Source: RBG-16-57-11 sp964503145
Lineage (GTDB): Bacteria > Chloroflexota > Anaerolineae > Anaerolineales > UBA4823
Direction of reading: 5' to 3'
DNA length: 64,000 bases
Assembly (NCBI GenBank): GCA_964503145.1
Contig: CAZCYV010000002.1
Span: 248,001-312,000 of the forward strand
Of this stretch, positions 48,848 to 56,859 are shown in pieces. Under the pieces are notes generated by a model that did not search any database, was not told the DNA's origin, and saw only the letters and a list, made by a program, of their open reading frames with translations. Position 1 is the first letter of the stretch. Every line of letters begins with the position of its first letter. A program made the position numbers and the translations under genes.

Positions 48848-50131
48848 TCATCTTACTCCTTCCACCGCCTTTTTAAGCTGCTCGAAAGAGGTCATCTGGG
48901 CAATTTGATACAGAAAGTGGGCCAGCGAGGGGCTTTGAGCGCGCAAGGCGCGCACGGCCGCCCCTACCGGATCTTCCCCTGCCGGCCCCAGCGGTTCATC
49001 GGCGTATGCGCCATGAAACGCAAAATACGCCTGGTTGAGCCTGCGGATGCGGTAGCCGTTTTCCCAAAACAGTTGCCGGCGCTGCTCCATATACGCCTCA
49101 GCCTCTTCGATCTTGCCTTCAGCCAGGAGCTGATCTACCGCCACGCGTGTGATATGCATCTCCTTGTTGAAACTAAACTCGGGCGGCTCTGGTGTTGGCA
49201 TTGGGGCCGTCGGGCCAGGCAGCGCAGGCTTTGGGGCTGCCTCCGGGTAAAACCTCTCTATAAGCGCCAGGCCGATTTCCTTGCCGGCGATCGAGGCTGT
49301 GGTTTCGTTCATCGTCCGTAGTTCTTCGTTTTTCATGTAGTTCATCCCCAGGGGACGAATGGTTAAAAAGTTATGGATCCACTCGTGGGCGATTACCTCA
49401 GCCAGCCACCCCAGGTTACTGGTTTCATGTACCATTGTCGGATACGCGCCGACCCCGCCGATACTGACCACCAGTGCAGAGACGTTCAGGGCGCTTTCCA
49501 CGCGTTTCTCCAGCTCGATTTTCTGCTCGATGGTCAATCCAGGCACCAACGAGACGTCTGCCTCTCGGCGGATGACCTGGCGCGGACTGACCACCAACAG
49601 CAGCGGCAAGGGGGTGGCATGATATAAAACGGGAGGGATGGTCTGGCCGCCAAGATCCAACCCTAAATCGTTCGCAATGGTGTTCACCTGGCTCTGCAAG
49701 ATCGCCTCTGCGATTGGCGCAACACGTTCGCGCGCCCGATAGAGCGTCTGCAACCGCTGACGAATGGGGGCAGCCTTCAACTCAGGGTTAACCACGTTTG
49801 GGTCAGCATAAATGGTTTGCTCCTGACTCTCCAGTCGCTCGATTTGTCGCATCAATTCGATATAGTTGAGGACAAGCCGATGGCGCTCTTGCGGCGACAT
49901 GTAAGCGCTGGTGTTCAATGAAAAATCGAACAATTTGACGCGCAACGCATCCAGCGTCCAACCGACGAAGTCGAACTCGATCCCCTCAGTGAAGGTCAAC
50001 ACCTTCTGACTGATCGTCTGCGGCGGCACAGGCTTGCTGCTTCCCAAGCCGGTCAGGATCAACAGGAAAATCGCCGCCAGGAACAGCAGGCGGCGAACTA
50101 GCTGTTTGCCTCTGTAGATAAATTCCCGCAT
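48848..50131 (-). CDS. Membrane-anchored HExxH metallopeptidase of unknown family
   Basis: 427 aa from the ATG at 50131, chosen because the promoter's -10 box ends 8 bases before it; a longer frame to 50176 would start upstream of the promoter. One N-terminal membrane anchor (LLFLAAIFLLILTGLG) precedes a soluble domain. The zinc motif HEWIH sits in NLGWLAEVIAHEWIHNFL, with a later Glu (ETTASIAGKEIG) 37 residues or so on that could be the third ligand, as in gluzincins. The long helical region before it and the Pro-rich loop (PALPGPTAPMPTPEPP) are not recognised. Probably an extracytoplasmic protease. Confidence 0.72.
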   Translation of the reverse strand: MREFIYRGKQLVRRLLFLAAIFLLILTGLGSSKPVPPQTISQKVLTFTEGIEFDFVGWTLDALRVKLFDFSLNTSAYMSPQERHRLVLNYIELMRQIERLESQEQTIYADPNVVNPELKAAPIRQRLQTLYRARERVAPIAEAILQSQVNTIANDLGLDLGGQTIPPVLYHATPLPLLLVVSPRQVIRREADVSLVPGLTIEQKIELEKRVESALNVSALVVSIGGVGAYPTMVHETSNLGWLAEVIAHEWIHNFLTIRPLGMNYMKNEELRTMNETTASIAGKEIGLALIERFYPEAAPKPALPGPTAPMPTPEPPEFSFNKEMHITRVAVDQLLAEGKIEEAEAYMEQRRQLFWENGYRIRRLNQAYFAFHGAYADEPLGPAGEDPVGAAVRALRAQSPSLAHFLYQIAQMTSFEQLKKAVEGVR

Positions 50132-50139
50132 ATTTAAAA

Positions 50140-50148
50140 ATTCTACCA
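50140..50148 (-). promoter_or_regulatory. Extended -10 promoter giving a leaderless metallopeptidase mRNA
   Basis: TGG-TAGAAT (hexamer 50140-50145, minus strand). The predicted start is 50132-50133, next to the ATG at 50131. Confidence 0.5.
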
Positions 50149-50197
50149 TAACAAGCCGAGGTTGCCATTTCTCCAAGCACCTGGATTATGAGTATCG

Positions 50198-50226
50198 TTT
50201 AACAGTCCTCGCTTGCATGCTATAAT
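50198..50226 (+). promoter_or_regulatory. Promoter of the epimerase-purA operon
   Basis: TTTAAC (50198-50203), 17-bp spacer, TATAAT (50221-50226), TGC before the -10 box. Start near 50233. Confidence 0.65.
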
Positions 50227-50281
50227 TTCGATTAGATGCTGTCGCCCAGAAAGCGCAGACTATTGCTCAAGGAAAACCTCG

Positions 50282-51253
50282 ATGAATTTTCTGATCACCG
50301 GCGCAGCCGGTTTTCTCGGCTCGAACCTGGCTAATTACCTGGTCCGCGAGGGCCACCAGGTGCGCGGATTGGACGATCTCTCGGCTGGCAATCCTGAAGC
50401 CCTATCCCCGCACGTGCTCTTCACTCGCGGGGATGTCAACGACCGCCCAAAGTTGTGGACATTGCTGCAGGATGTCGATTGCGTTTATCATCTTGCGGCG
50501 CGAGTTTCGGTGCCCGAGTCGGTGCTTTACCCGCGGGAATACAATGCCACCAACGTCGGCGGCACGGTGAGCCTGATGGAGGCCATGCGCGACGTTGGTG
50601 TACGCCGCGTGGTGTTCATCTCCTCCGGCGCAGTGTACGGCGATCAGGGCAAGCAACCCTTGCGGGAAAGCGCCCCGCCTCAACCCCGCTCCCCGTATGC
50701 CGTCTCTAAGCTGGCGGCTGAATATTATGTACGCACCATCGGGGATCTGTGGGGCATCGAGACGGTGATCCTGCGTGTGTTCAACGCTTACGGGCCGGGG
50801 CAACACCTGCCGCCATCTCATCCGCCGGTGATCCCGCATTACCTGCGCCAGGCTCTGCGCGGCAGCACCCTGGTGATGCACGGCGACGGCACTCAGACGC
50901 GCGACTATGTGTATGTGGACGATGTGGTGAGCGCCATGATTTCAGCAGCCACAGCGCCAGGTATCAACCACATGGTGATTAACGTCGGCAGCGGGACGGA
51001 AACCAGCATTCGCGATTTGATCCGCCTGGTCATGGAAGTGGTCGGCGTAAAAGTAGAGGCCATCTCCAATCCACGCAATGATCCCGGCGTGTCGCGCATG
51101 TGCGCAGACCTGACACTGGCGCGCGAGAAGCTGGGCTACCAGCCACGCTTTTCCCTCGAGACGGGCTTACGACTGACTCTGGAGCGCGACCCACGATTCA
51201 AGGCCGACCTGGTAAGTCGAAAGTCCACTTCGGGGAATAACCTGCACACATGA
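50282..51253 (+). CDS. NAD-dependent sugar-nucleotide epimerase/dehydratase (extended SDR)
   Basis: 323 aa from the ATG at 50282 (AAGGAAAA upstream). NAD-binding motif FLITGAAGFLGSNLANYLV, catalytic YxxxK (PYAVSKLAAEYY), and RVFNAYGPGQHLPPSHPPVI in the substrate region place it with UDP-glucose 4-epimerase-like enzymes. The exact sugar is not predictable by eye; UDP-galactose or UDP-GlcNAc derivatives are likely. purA follows 19 bases later in the same operon, a pairing without obvious metabolic logic. Confidence 0.88.
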   Translation: MNFLITGAAGFLGSNLANYLVREGHQVRGLDDLSAGNPEALSPHVLFTRGDVNDRPKLWTLLQDVDCVYHLAARVSVPESVLYPREYNATNVGGTVSLMEAMRDVGVRRVVFISSGAVYGDQGKQPLRESAPPQPRSPYAVSKLAAEYYVRTIGDLWGIETVILRVFNAYGPGQHLPPSHPPVIPHYLRQALRGSTLVMHGDGTQTRDYVYVDDVVSAMISAATAPGINHMVINVGSGTETSIRDLIRLVMEVVGVKVEAISNPRNDPGVSRMCADLTLAREKLGYQPRFSLETGLRLTLERDPRFKADLVSRKSTSGNNLHT

Positions 51254-51272
51254 TACAGAAAGAGGTGCTCTA

Positions 51273-52556
51273 ATGAGCGTCGTTGCGGTAGTTGGATTGC
51301 AATGGGGGGACGAAGCTAAGGGGAAGATCGTCGATATGCTTTCCCCAGGAGCAGAGATCGTTGCCCGTTTCAATGGCGGCGACAACGCCGGGCATACGGT
51401 GGTCAACGCCTACGGGACATTCAAGGTGCGTTTGACGCCAAACGGCTTTTCCAGCCCTGGGACCCTATGCGTCATTGGGCCAGGCGTGGTGGTGAACCTG
51501 GCGACCCTGGCTGCCGAAATCGAGCAGATCGAGTCCAGCGGCATCGATGTGCGCAACCGTCTGTGGATTTCGCCGCGCTGCAATCTGGTGATGCCCTATC
51601 ACCCACTGATCGAATCGATCTTCGAGCAGGCCAAAGGGGGTTCGCGCACCGGCACCACCCGGCGCGGCATGGGGCCAGTCTTTGCCGATAAGGTGAGCTA
51701 TAACGGCATCTGCTTGTTCGATCTGCAGGATCGCGAGCTCTTCGCCGCCAAGTTGCGATTGCAACTGGAGATCAAGAATCCCTTCCTGCAAGCGTTCGGC
51801 CTGCAACCACTGGACTTCGACCAGATTTATCAGGACACCTTGCAACTCTATGAAAAGATCCAGGAGTGTGTGCGCGAACCCTTTGCGATCATCCAGGAGA
51901 GCCTTGCCCGAGGCAGCAAGCTGCTTTTGGAAGGGGCGCAAGGGGCCTTGCTGGATAACAACTGGGGGACGTATCCCTATTGCACCGCTTCGATCACTCT
52001 GGCAGGCGGCGCCAGCGCCGGATTGGGGATTGCCCCGCGTTGGATCTCACAAGTGGTCGGCGTCACCAAGGCCTATACCACCCGCGTAGGAGCCGGGCCG
52101 ATGCCCACAGAATTGAACGACGCCGATGGTCAGGTCTTGCTCCAGGCCGGACAAGAGTATGGCACGGTCACGGGGCGGCCGCGGCGCTGCGGCTGGTTCG
52201 ACGCCGAACTGGTGCGTTTCACGGCCCAATTGAACGGCGCGACGGAGCTGGCGCTGACCAAGCTGGATGTGCTGGACAGCCTGGAGAGGGTCAAAATCTG
52301 TGTGGGCTATCAACGCCCGGGAATCGCCAACCGCCTTTGGCATTATTGGGAACTCGACGCCCATCGCCTGGGGGAGTGCGAGCCGGTGTATATCGAACTG
52401 CCTGGCTGGCAGCGGCCCACCCACGCGGCGCGCAACTTTGCTGACCTGCCGCCTGAGGCGCAGGCTTACGTGCGCAAGATCGAAGAACTGGTGGATGTGC
52501 CAGTGCGCTACGTTTCCGTCGGACCGCAGCGCAACGCCACGATTCGCGTTGATTGA
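51273..52556 (+). CDS. purA: Adenylosuccinate synthetase
   Basis: 427 aa. N terminus VVGLQWGDEAKGKIVDML holds the catalytic Asp and P-loop, followed by NGGDNAGHTVV; the GTP-binding region near the C terminus (LALTKLDVLDSLERVKICVG) is intact. It makes adenylosuccinate from IMP, aspartate and GTP. The next enzyme in the pathway, purB, is encoded convergently 80 bases away, so both are clustered but not co-transcribed. Confidence 0.97.
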   Translation: MSVVAVVGLQWGDEAKGKIVDMLSPGAEIVARFNGGDNAGHTVVNAYGTFKVRLTPNGFSSPGTLCVIGPGVVVNLATLAAEIEQIESSGIDVRNRLWISPRCNLVMPYHPLIESIFEQAKGGSRTGTTRRGMGPVFADKVSYNGICLFDLQDRELFAAKLRLQLEIKNPFLQAFGLQPLDFDQIYQDTLQLYEKIQECVREPFAIIQESLARGSKLLLEGAQGALLDNNWGTYPYCTASITLAGGASAGLGIAPRWISQVVGVTKAYTTRVGAGPMPTELNDADGQVLLQAGQEYGTVTGRPRRCGWFDAELVRFTAQLNGATELALTKLDVLDSLERVKICVGYQRPGIANRLWHYWELDAHRLGECEPVYIELPGWQRPTHAARNFADLPPEAQAYVRKIEELVDVPVRYVSVGPQRNATIRVD

Positions 52557-52636
52557 TCCTGCTCGAATTCTGAAGAGACCCGAGCCTCCCATGACGGACT
52601 AGGGGGATGCTGCGCGGCGGGCGCGGCTGTACTGCG

Positions 52637-54061
52637 CTATCTGGCGAACAGCGCGTCTCGGCCCGGCTCGGCCGACACTTCCCGGCGAATTGCCCCAGCC
52701 AGTTGTCTGGCACGCACCGGCGCGTCTCCCAGGTGCCGGGTCACCTGCATGAGCATTGAGAGCGTTTCTTCCCCCAACAGGCGGCTAATTTCATCGTCCT
52801 CTGCCAGAAGCTGCGCCAATGGGTTCGGCTTTCCAAGCTGGATCGCCTCCCAGGCCTGCATCGAATAGCGGCGCAGGCGCTCATGCGCTTCCTGGCGATT
52901 AGCGCCAGCCTTGCCCAGCGCCATCAGCACCCGTTCCACTCCGGCAAACGGCGCGTAGATTTCCAGGTTGCGCCGGATGGCGGCTTCGTTGACTTGTAGG
53001 CCGCCCAGGATGCGCTGACTCACCTGTAGCAATTCATCAGAGATCAGGAACGCCTCGGGCAACAGGCTGCGTCGATTGGCCGAGTCGTCCAGCGTCCGCT
53101 CCAACAGGCATTGGGCGGCGTTGTCCCACGCCAGACGCGGCATCTGCGCCAGCGCCCGGGCAAGCGAGTCGATTTTTTCTGCATTGATCGGATTGCGCTT
53201 GAACGGCATGGCCGAAGAGCCGACCTGTTGTCTGCCGAAAGGCTCGCTCAGTTCGCCGATCGGTGGCGATTGCAACACCCGCAGGTCGAAAGCGAACTTG
53301 TACAGCGAGCCACCCAGTCCGGCCAGAGCTGTGATCACCTGATAATCCTGCTTGCGGGGATACACCTGGGTGGTCACCGGAAAGAAAGGCAAACCCAACC
53401 TTTCCGAAAGCCTGTGCTCGAATTCCACCAACCGCTCGACGCCGATCAGTTCAGCGTAAGCTGCGCCACTGCCCACGGCGCCTTTGAAGCCTTTGCCACG
53501 CAACTTTGCCCGCACCTCCCGCAGCGCTTCCCAATCCATCAGTAAATCCTGGGCGTATCCTGCCAGACGGTAGCCCAACGTGGACGGCTCTGCCGGCTGC
53601 AGGTGGGTGAAAGCGATCAACGGCAGGTCGGCGTATGCTTCGATTCCTTCGACGAAACGCAAGAGCAACCCCTTCAGCCGCTCCAGAAGCAGGTCGAGCG
53701 ACTGGCGCAGACGGAGCGCGTCGGCGTTATCTTCAATATCTGTCGAGGTCGCACCGAGGTGCAAGACGCCGCCGCCGAGCGGCGCCTGCTCGGCAAAGGC
53801 GCGCAACTCGGCCATCAGATCGTGGTGGATCTCCGCCTCGATCTCCAGGGCGCGCGGGATATCGATTTGTTCAGCGTGAGCTTTTAGGTCGGCGACCTGT
53901 TCTGGGGTCCCCAGCCCATATTCGGCCTGGGTCTCGGCAAGAGCAACCCAGATCTGGCGCCACAGGCGGCGTTTATGCGCCTCGCTCCAAATGCGCCGCA
54001 TCTCCGGGCTGCCGTAGCGCCAGGTGAAGGGAGAGAGATAAGTTTCGTAATCGAAGCTCAT
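52637..54061 (-). CDS. purB: Adenylosuccinate lyase
   Basis: 474 aa. Fumarase-superfamily signature GSSAMPFKRNPINAEKIDSL with the catalytic Ser loop, plus HLGATSTDIEDNADALRL and THLQPAEPSTLGYRLAGY. It splits adenylosuccinate and SAICAR. The ATG at 54061 lies eight bases after the 3' end of tRNA-Arg (54069) on the same strand and has no Shine-Dalgarno. It is probably co-transcribed with the tRNA; tRNA 3' processing would leave a nearly leaderless purB message. Confidence 0.96.
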   Translation of the reverse strand: MSFDYETYLSPFTWRYGSPEMRRIWSEAHKRRLWRQIWVALAETQAEYGLGTPEQVADLKAHAEQIDIPRALEIEAEIHHDLMAELRAFAEQAPLGGGVLHLGATSTDIEDNADALRLRQSLDLLLERLKGLLLRFVEGIEAYADLPLIAFTHLQPAEPSTLGYRLAGYAQDLLMDWEALREVRAKLRGKGFKGAVGSGAAYAELIGVERLVEFEHRLSERLGLPFFPVTTQVYPRKQDYQVITALAGLGGSLYKFAFDLRVLQSPPIGELSEPFGRQQVGSSAMPFKRNPINAEKIDSLARALAQMPRLAWDNAAQCLLERTLDDSANRRSLLPEAFLISDELLQVSQRILGGLQVNEAAIRRNLEIYAPFAGVERVLMALGKAGANRQEAHERLRRYSMQAWEAIQLGKPNPLAQLLAEDDEISRLLGEETLSMLMQVTRHLGDAPVRARQLAGAIRREVSAEPGRDALFAR

Positions 54062-54068
54062 TCAGAGG

Positions 54069-54403
54069 CGCCCCAGGCGGGAGTCGAACCCACAACCTCG
54101 GCCTTCTGGTTTGTGCCGGTTTCCCGGCTCCCCGGACCATCCCTTCGCCATGGCCAGACCCAGGGATCTAGCTACAGGCGGCGACCGTCTGGTCTCTACA
54201 CCCTCTTGATTCGAAACTTTGACTATGCTACAATCAAAGGTAAAGGCTTCGAACCAAGCATGGCTCGGGATTACCCTGAGGACATCTGCGAGCGATATGT
54301 CCTTTTAGGCTTCCCCGAGTTTGGCCGCTTACATTCGCCGGGTTTCCCTGGCGAAGCCCAAGATTTCAGGAGAGCCTCGCTCTATCCTTTGAGCTACTGG
54401 GGC
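54069..54403 (-). tRNA. tRNA-Arg (CCU anticodon) interrupted by a group I intron
   Basis: Exon 1 is 54403-54368 (36 nt): acceptor GCCCCAG, D-stem GCTC/GAGC, anticodon stem AGGCT, then loop CT-CCT ending at the third anticodon base. Exon 2 is 54105-54069 (37 nt): AA, stem GGCCG, variable AGGTT, T-arm GTGGG-TTCGACT-CCCGC, acceptor CTGGGGC, discriminator G. CCA is not encoded. The joined RNA is a normal 73-nt tRNA with U33 and anticodon CCU, reading AGG. One anticodon-stem pair (A27-G43) is mismatched. An extended -10 promoter lies just upstream. Confidence 0.92.
54106..54367 (-). ncRNA. Group I intron (IC3-like) in the tRNA-Arg anticodon loop
   Basis: 262 nt between anticodon position 36 and position 37. 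The 5' exon ends in T and the intron ends in G (CAAACCAG then AA), as group I splicing requires. Core elements in order: GGGAAACC near the 5' end (guide region; GGG can pair with the exon's CCT through the U-G pair), CAAACTCGGGGAAGCCTAA (P/P4-P5), GGTAATCCCGAGCCATGCTT (Q), GGTGTAGAGACCAGACGG (R/P7), GAAGGGATGGTCC (S) and the ACAAACC end. GACCA and TGGTC form P7. Spacing and wording match the Azoarcus tRNA-Ile and cyanobacterial tRNA-Leu introns as I recall them. No homing endonuclease ORF is inside. Confidence 0.93.
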
Positions 54404-54414
54404 AAGCGGATAAA

Positions 54415-54423
54415 ATTATAACA
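54415..54423 (-). promoter_or_regulatory. Promoter of tRNA-Arg (and probably purB)
   Basis: TGT-TATAAT (hexamer 54415-54420, minus strand), start near 54408, five bases before the tRNA. A weak CGTTGC lies 17 bp upstream. Confidence 0.6.
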
Positions 54424-54656
54424 TATCGGTTCTGAATGCAACGCGCAAAGGGAGGTGAAATCAATAGCGACATAAAGCCCTGGTCAACTTATTTTCACTT
54501 AAAAGCGCCATAGTTACGTTCTCATTCGGGTGTCGAAGGACAGGCCCCCAACCTTAGCCCTAGAATGGACACCGATGCCGGGGATCGTAACGGTTAAATC
54601 CGAAACAAGACTTATTCCCTAAAAAGCACTTGTCCTTGCGATCAAGGAGGGGCATG
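54424..54656. other. Intergenic region with nothing recognised
   Basis: Apart from the tRNA promoter at its left edge and AAGGAGG at 54644-54650 for the next gene, I see no gene, repeat or stable hairpin here. A clear promoter for the LCP gene could not be found. Confidence 0.5.
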
Positions 54657-55610
54657 ATGAAAAGGTTGGGCTTTGTTGTTTTTATGGTCTTTGTCGGTCT
54701 GCTGTTAGCAGGCGCTCTGGCTGCGCTTGACCAGATGCGTCGGCCCTTGGGGCCGGCTCTGGAACTTTCTGGGGCAGCCGCTGCCACTACACCCACCCCT
54801 GCAACCACCGTCAATACCAGCGCCTGCCCTGGTGAGGGGGCGGTCAATTTGCTGGTGCTGGGTCTGGCATCTCCAGAGACGCCCGGGCAGCGCGGCGCCG
54901 ATGCCATTCGTCTGGTGCGCGTCGATTTCGACCAGCCAGGCGTGGCAATCCTTTCGCTGCCGCCAGATCTGTTGGTCGGGACCGCCGAGCTTACATCCCT
55001 CACCCGGCTGTATTGGAAGGCGCATCAAGAAAATTCAGGCGCGGATAACATACGCCATCAACAGGCGACCCAGGCGCTAGCCCAGGCGCTGCTGGACAAC
55101 TATGGTTTTGCCGCCGATCATTACATCACCGTTAATCAACCGGCCTTCGCCAGGATGATCGATGCGCTGGGCGGCATTCAGGTGAACGTACCCGAAGCCA
55201 TCCTGGATGTGCCCGAAGGCTGGCATTCCTTTCAAGCTGGCGAGCAGACGATGACCGGCGATCAAGCGCTCGACTATGTGCGTCTGCTCAACCCCAGCAA
55301 TCAAACCTATCCATCCGAGTGGAATCGGTTTGCACGGCAGAATCTGGTCATCCGGGCTGCATTGAGCGCTGCTCTCAAGCCCGCCAACTGGGATCAGCTC
55401 CCCAATCTGGTGAATGAATTCAACAATCTGCTGGTCACGGACCTGTCCGCGGCGCAGTTGCTGGAAATGGCCTGCCTGGTGCAAGAGGTCGGCGACCAGG
55501 CGCGTTTGCTGGAGCTGCCCTTCGAAAAGGTCAGCGCAAGTGGGCGATTGGGCATGATCGTTGACCCAGGCAGCGTACGCTCTCTGATCGATGAAATGGT
55601 CGGAGAGTAA
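54657..55610 (+). CDS. LytR-CpsA-Psr (LCP) family protein
   Basis: 317 aa from the second of two consecutive ATGs (54657), six bases after GGAGG. One N-terminal membrane segment (FVVFMVFVGLLLAGALAAL) and a Thr/Pro stretch precede the LCP domain: NLLVLGLASPE, RGADAIRLVRVDFD, MIDALGGIQVNVPEAI and GDQALDYVRLLNP, matching the phosphate-binding Arg/Asp pattern of LCP enzymes. These ligate wall glycopolymers from lipid carriers to peptidoglycan. In place of the usual GRSDTI it reads PGQRGADAI. The CPBP protease gene follows after 13 bases. Confidence 0.87.
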   Translation: MKRLGFVVFMVFVGLLLAGALAALDQMRRPLGPALELSGAAAATTPTPATTVNTSACPGEGAVNLLVLGLASPETPGQRGADAIRLVRVDFDQPGVAILSLPPDLLVGTAELTSLTRLYWKAHQENSGADNIRHQQATQALAQALLDNYGFAADHYITVNQPAFARMIDALGGIQVNVPEAILDVPEGWHSFQAGEQTMTGDQALDYVRLLNPSNQTYPSEWNRFARQNLVIRAALSAALKPANWDQLPNLVNEFNNLLVTDLSAAQLLEMACLVQEVGDQARLLELPFEKVSASGRLGMIVDPGSVRSLIDEMVGE

Positions 55611-55623
55611 TAGCAAACAGATC

Positions 55624-56454
55624 ATGAACGTCGAATTGCCGCATGGTTTGCAGCAGATGATCGTTGGCTGGAATGAACTGCGCAGCAAAGGTGTCGGGTC
55701 TCTACCGCTCAAGTTAGTGGCCAGCCTGTACTTGGCGGGCATCAGCATTGCTGAGGTGCTCACCACCTTTTCGACGCCTCAGGTGGGGCTGGTGCTGCAC
55801 GCGCTTTTGTTCATGTTGATGCTGGCCCATGCTGCCCTGCTGATTAAGCGCAAAGAGCAGATCTTCCTGTTTTCCCTCTCCCTGGCGCCACTGATACGCT
55901 TAATGAGCCTGTCGATGCCCCTGGCGAGTTTCCCGTTCGTTTACTGGTACGCGATCGTGGGCGCGCCGCTCTTTCTGGCCACGTTTGTAGCAATTCGACT
56001 GGCCAAGCTTAATCCAAGGCAATTAGGATTGAACTTTGGATCCATCCCGCTGCAACTCCTGATCGGCGTGAGTGGTATTGCATTAGGCATTGTAGAGTTC
56101 TTCATTTTGCGCCCTACGCCGCTCATTCAAAACATACATATCAAAAACCTGTGGCTGCCAGCGTTGATTCTGTTGGTTTTCACCGGTTTTCTCGAGGAAC
56201 TGATCTTCCGGGGCTTGATGCAGTGGGCGGCTATTCGCAGCCTGGGCAGGTTTGGCTTCGTCTTTGTTTCGCTGGTCTTTGCTGCGCTGCACATTGGCTA
56301 TCAATCGTTGCCAGACGTATTCTTCGTTTTCCTGGCCGCGATTTATTTTGCCTATGTGGTCAAGCGCACCGGTTCTTTGTTTGGGGTATCTCTGGCGCAC
56401 GGCCTCACCAATATCACCCTTTTCCTGATCTTCCCCTTCATCTTCGGCGCCTGA
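55624..56454 (+). CDS. CPBP (CAAX/Abi) family intramembrane glutamic protease
   Basis: 276 aa from the ATG at 55624; an in-frame ATG at 55591 overlaps the LCP gene and lacks a ribosome site. About eight membrane segments. Motif 1 EELIFRGLMQW (EExxxR), motif 2 VFAALHIGYQSL (FxxxH) and motif 3 LAHGLTNITLF (HxxxN/B) are intact. Such proteins process prenylated proteins in eukaryotes; in bacteria they include bacteriocin-immunity and unknown roles. It shares an operon with the LCP gene. Confidence 0.9.
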   Translation: MNVELPHGLQQMIVGWNELRSKGVGSLPLKLVASLYLAGISIAEVLTTFSTPQVGLVLHALLFMLMLAHAALLIKRKEQIFLFSLSLAPLIRLMSLSMPLASFPFVYWYAIVGAPLFLATFVAIRLAKLNPRQLGLNFGSIPLQLLIGVSGIALGIVEFFILRPTPLIQNIHIKNLWLPALILLVFTGFLEELIFRGLMQWAAIRSLGRFGFVFVSLVFAALHIGYQSLPDVFFVFLAAIYFAYVVKRTGSLFGVSLAHGLTNITLFLIFPFIFGA

Positions 56455-56499
56455 GGCGCAGGATGAATGCCTGCTCAGGCAGCCGCAACAGCGATTGAC

Positions 56500-56532
56500 G
56501 GATAAAAAAGCTGCGCTAAGAGGCGCAGCTTT
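56500..56532 (-). terminator. Intrinsic terminator of the 79-aa membrane protein gene
   Basis: AAAGCTGCGC/GCGCAGCTTT (56507-56532, 10 bp, 6-nt loop) followed on the minus strand by TTTTTTATC. It may also help stop the convergent CPBP transcript. Confidence 0.88.
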
Positions 56533-56560
56533 GCTAAGAGCGAAAAGAGCGATCAATCGC

Positions 56561-56800
56561 CTAATGGAATATAGCGGCCACTTTTGTAAGTACAATCACA
56601 ATGAAGGCGATCAGCAACGGCAAAATACCGATCTGAAGCCCTCTATTTAGCCTTTTAAGCCATTCACTGGAGAAGGGAGCAGTCAGCTCTTTCTGAGCCA
56701 GAAGGGACAGCAAAACCAGAATGCCGATGATGCCCAATGAACCGGCCAGGGTTACGGTGGTAATGGTCGAAACTGTGGAGGTTGTAACCGTGGAAATCAT
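56561..56800 (-). CDS. Small two-span membrane protein driven by a consensus promoter
   Basis: 79 aa, ATG with GGGAGA upstream. A Thr/Ser/Val-rich N terminus (STVTTSTVSTITTVT) is followed by two membrane segments (LGIIGILVLLSLL; IGILPLLIAFIVIVLTKV) linked by a short basic loop (SSEWLKRLNRG). No family recognised. It is a single gene with its own strong promoter (56831-56859) and terminator (56500-56532), which argues that it is real and highly expressed. Its product may be a small regulatory or structural membrane protein. Confidence 0.82.
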   Translation of the reverse strand: MISTVTTSTVSTITTVTLAGSLGIIGILVLLSLLAQKELTAPFSSEWLKRLNRGLQIGILPLLIAFIVIVLTKVAAIFH

Positions 56801-56830
56801 AATCTTTCTCCCTTATCTCCCAACGTGTTC

Positions 56831-56859
56831 ATTATAGTATAGCGGGGGCCGCATGTCAA
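56831..56859 (-). promoter_or_regulatory. Perfect consensus promoter of the 79-aa membrane protein
   Basis: TTGACA (56854-56859), 17-bp spacer, TATAAT (56831-56836) on the minus strand; start near 56824. It is the only exact consensus pair I found in the window. Confidence 0.85.

Noticed and set aside
54106..54367. Coding gene or homing endonuclease within the tRNA intron
   Set aside because: A 148-codon plus-strand frame runs across it antisense, but it has no LAGLIDADG, GIY-YIG or HNH motif; the region is explained by ribozyme structure.
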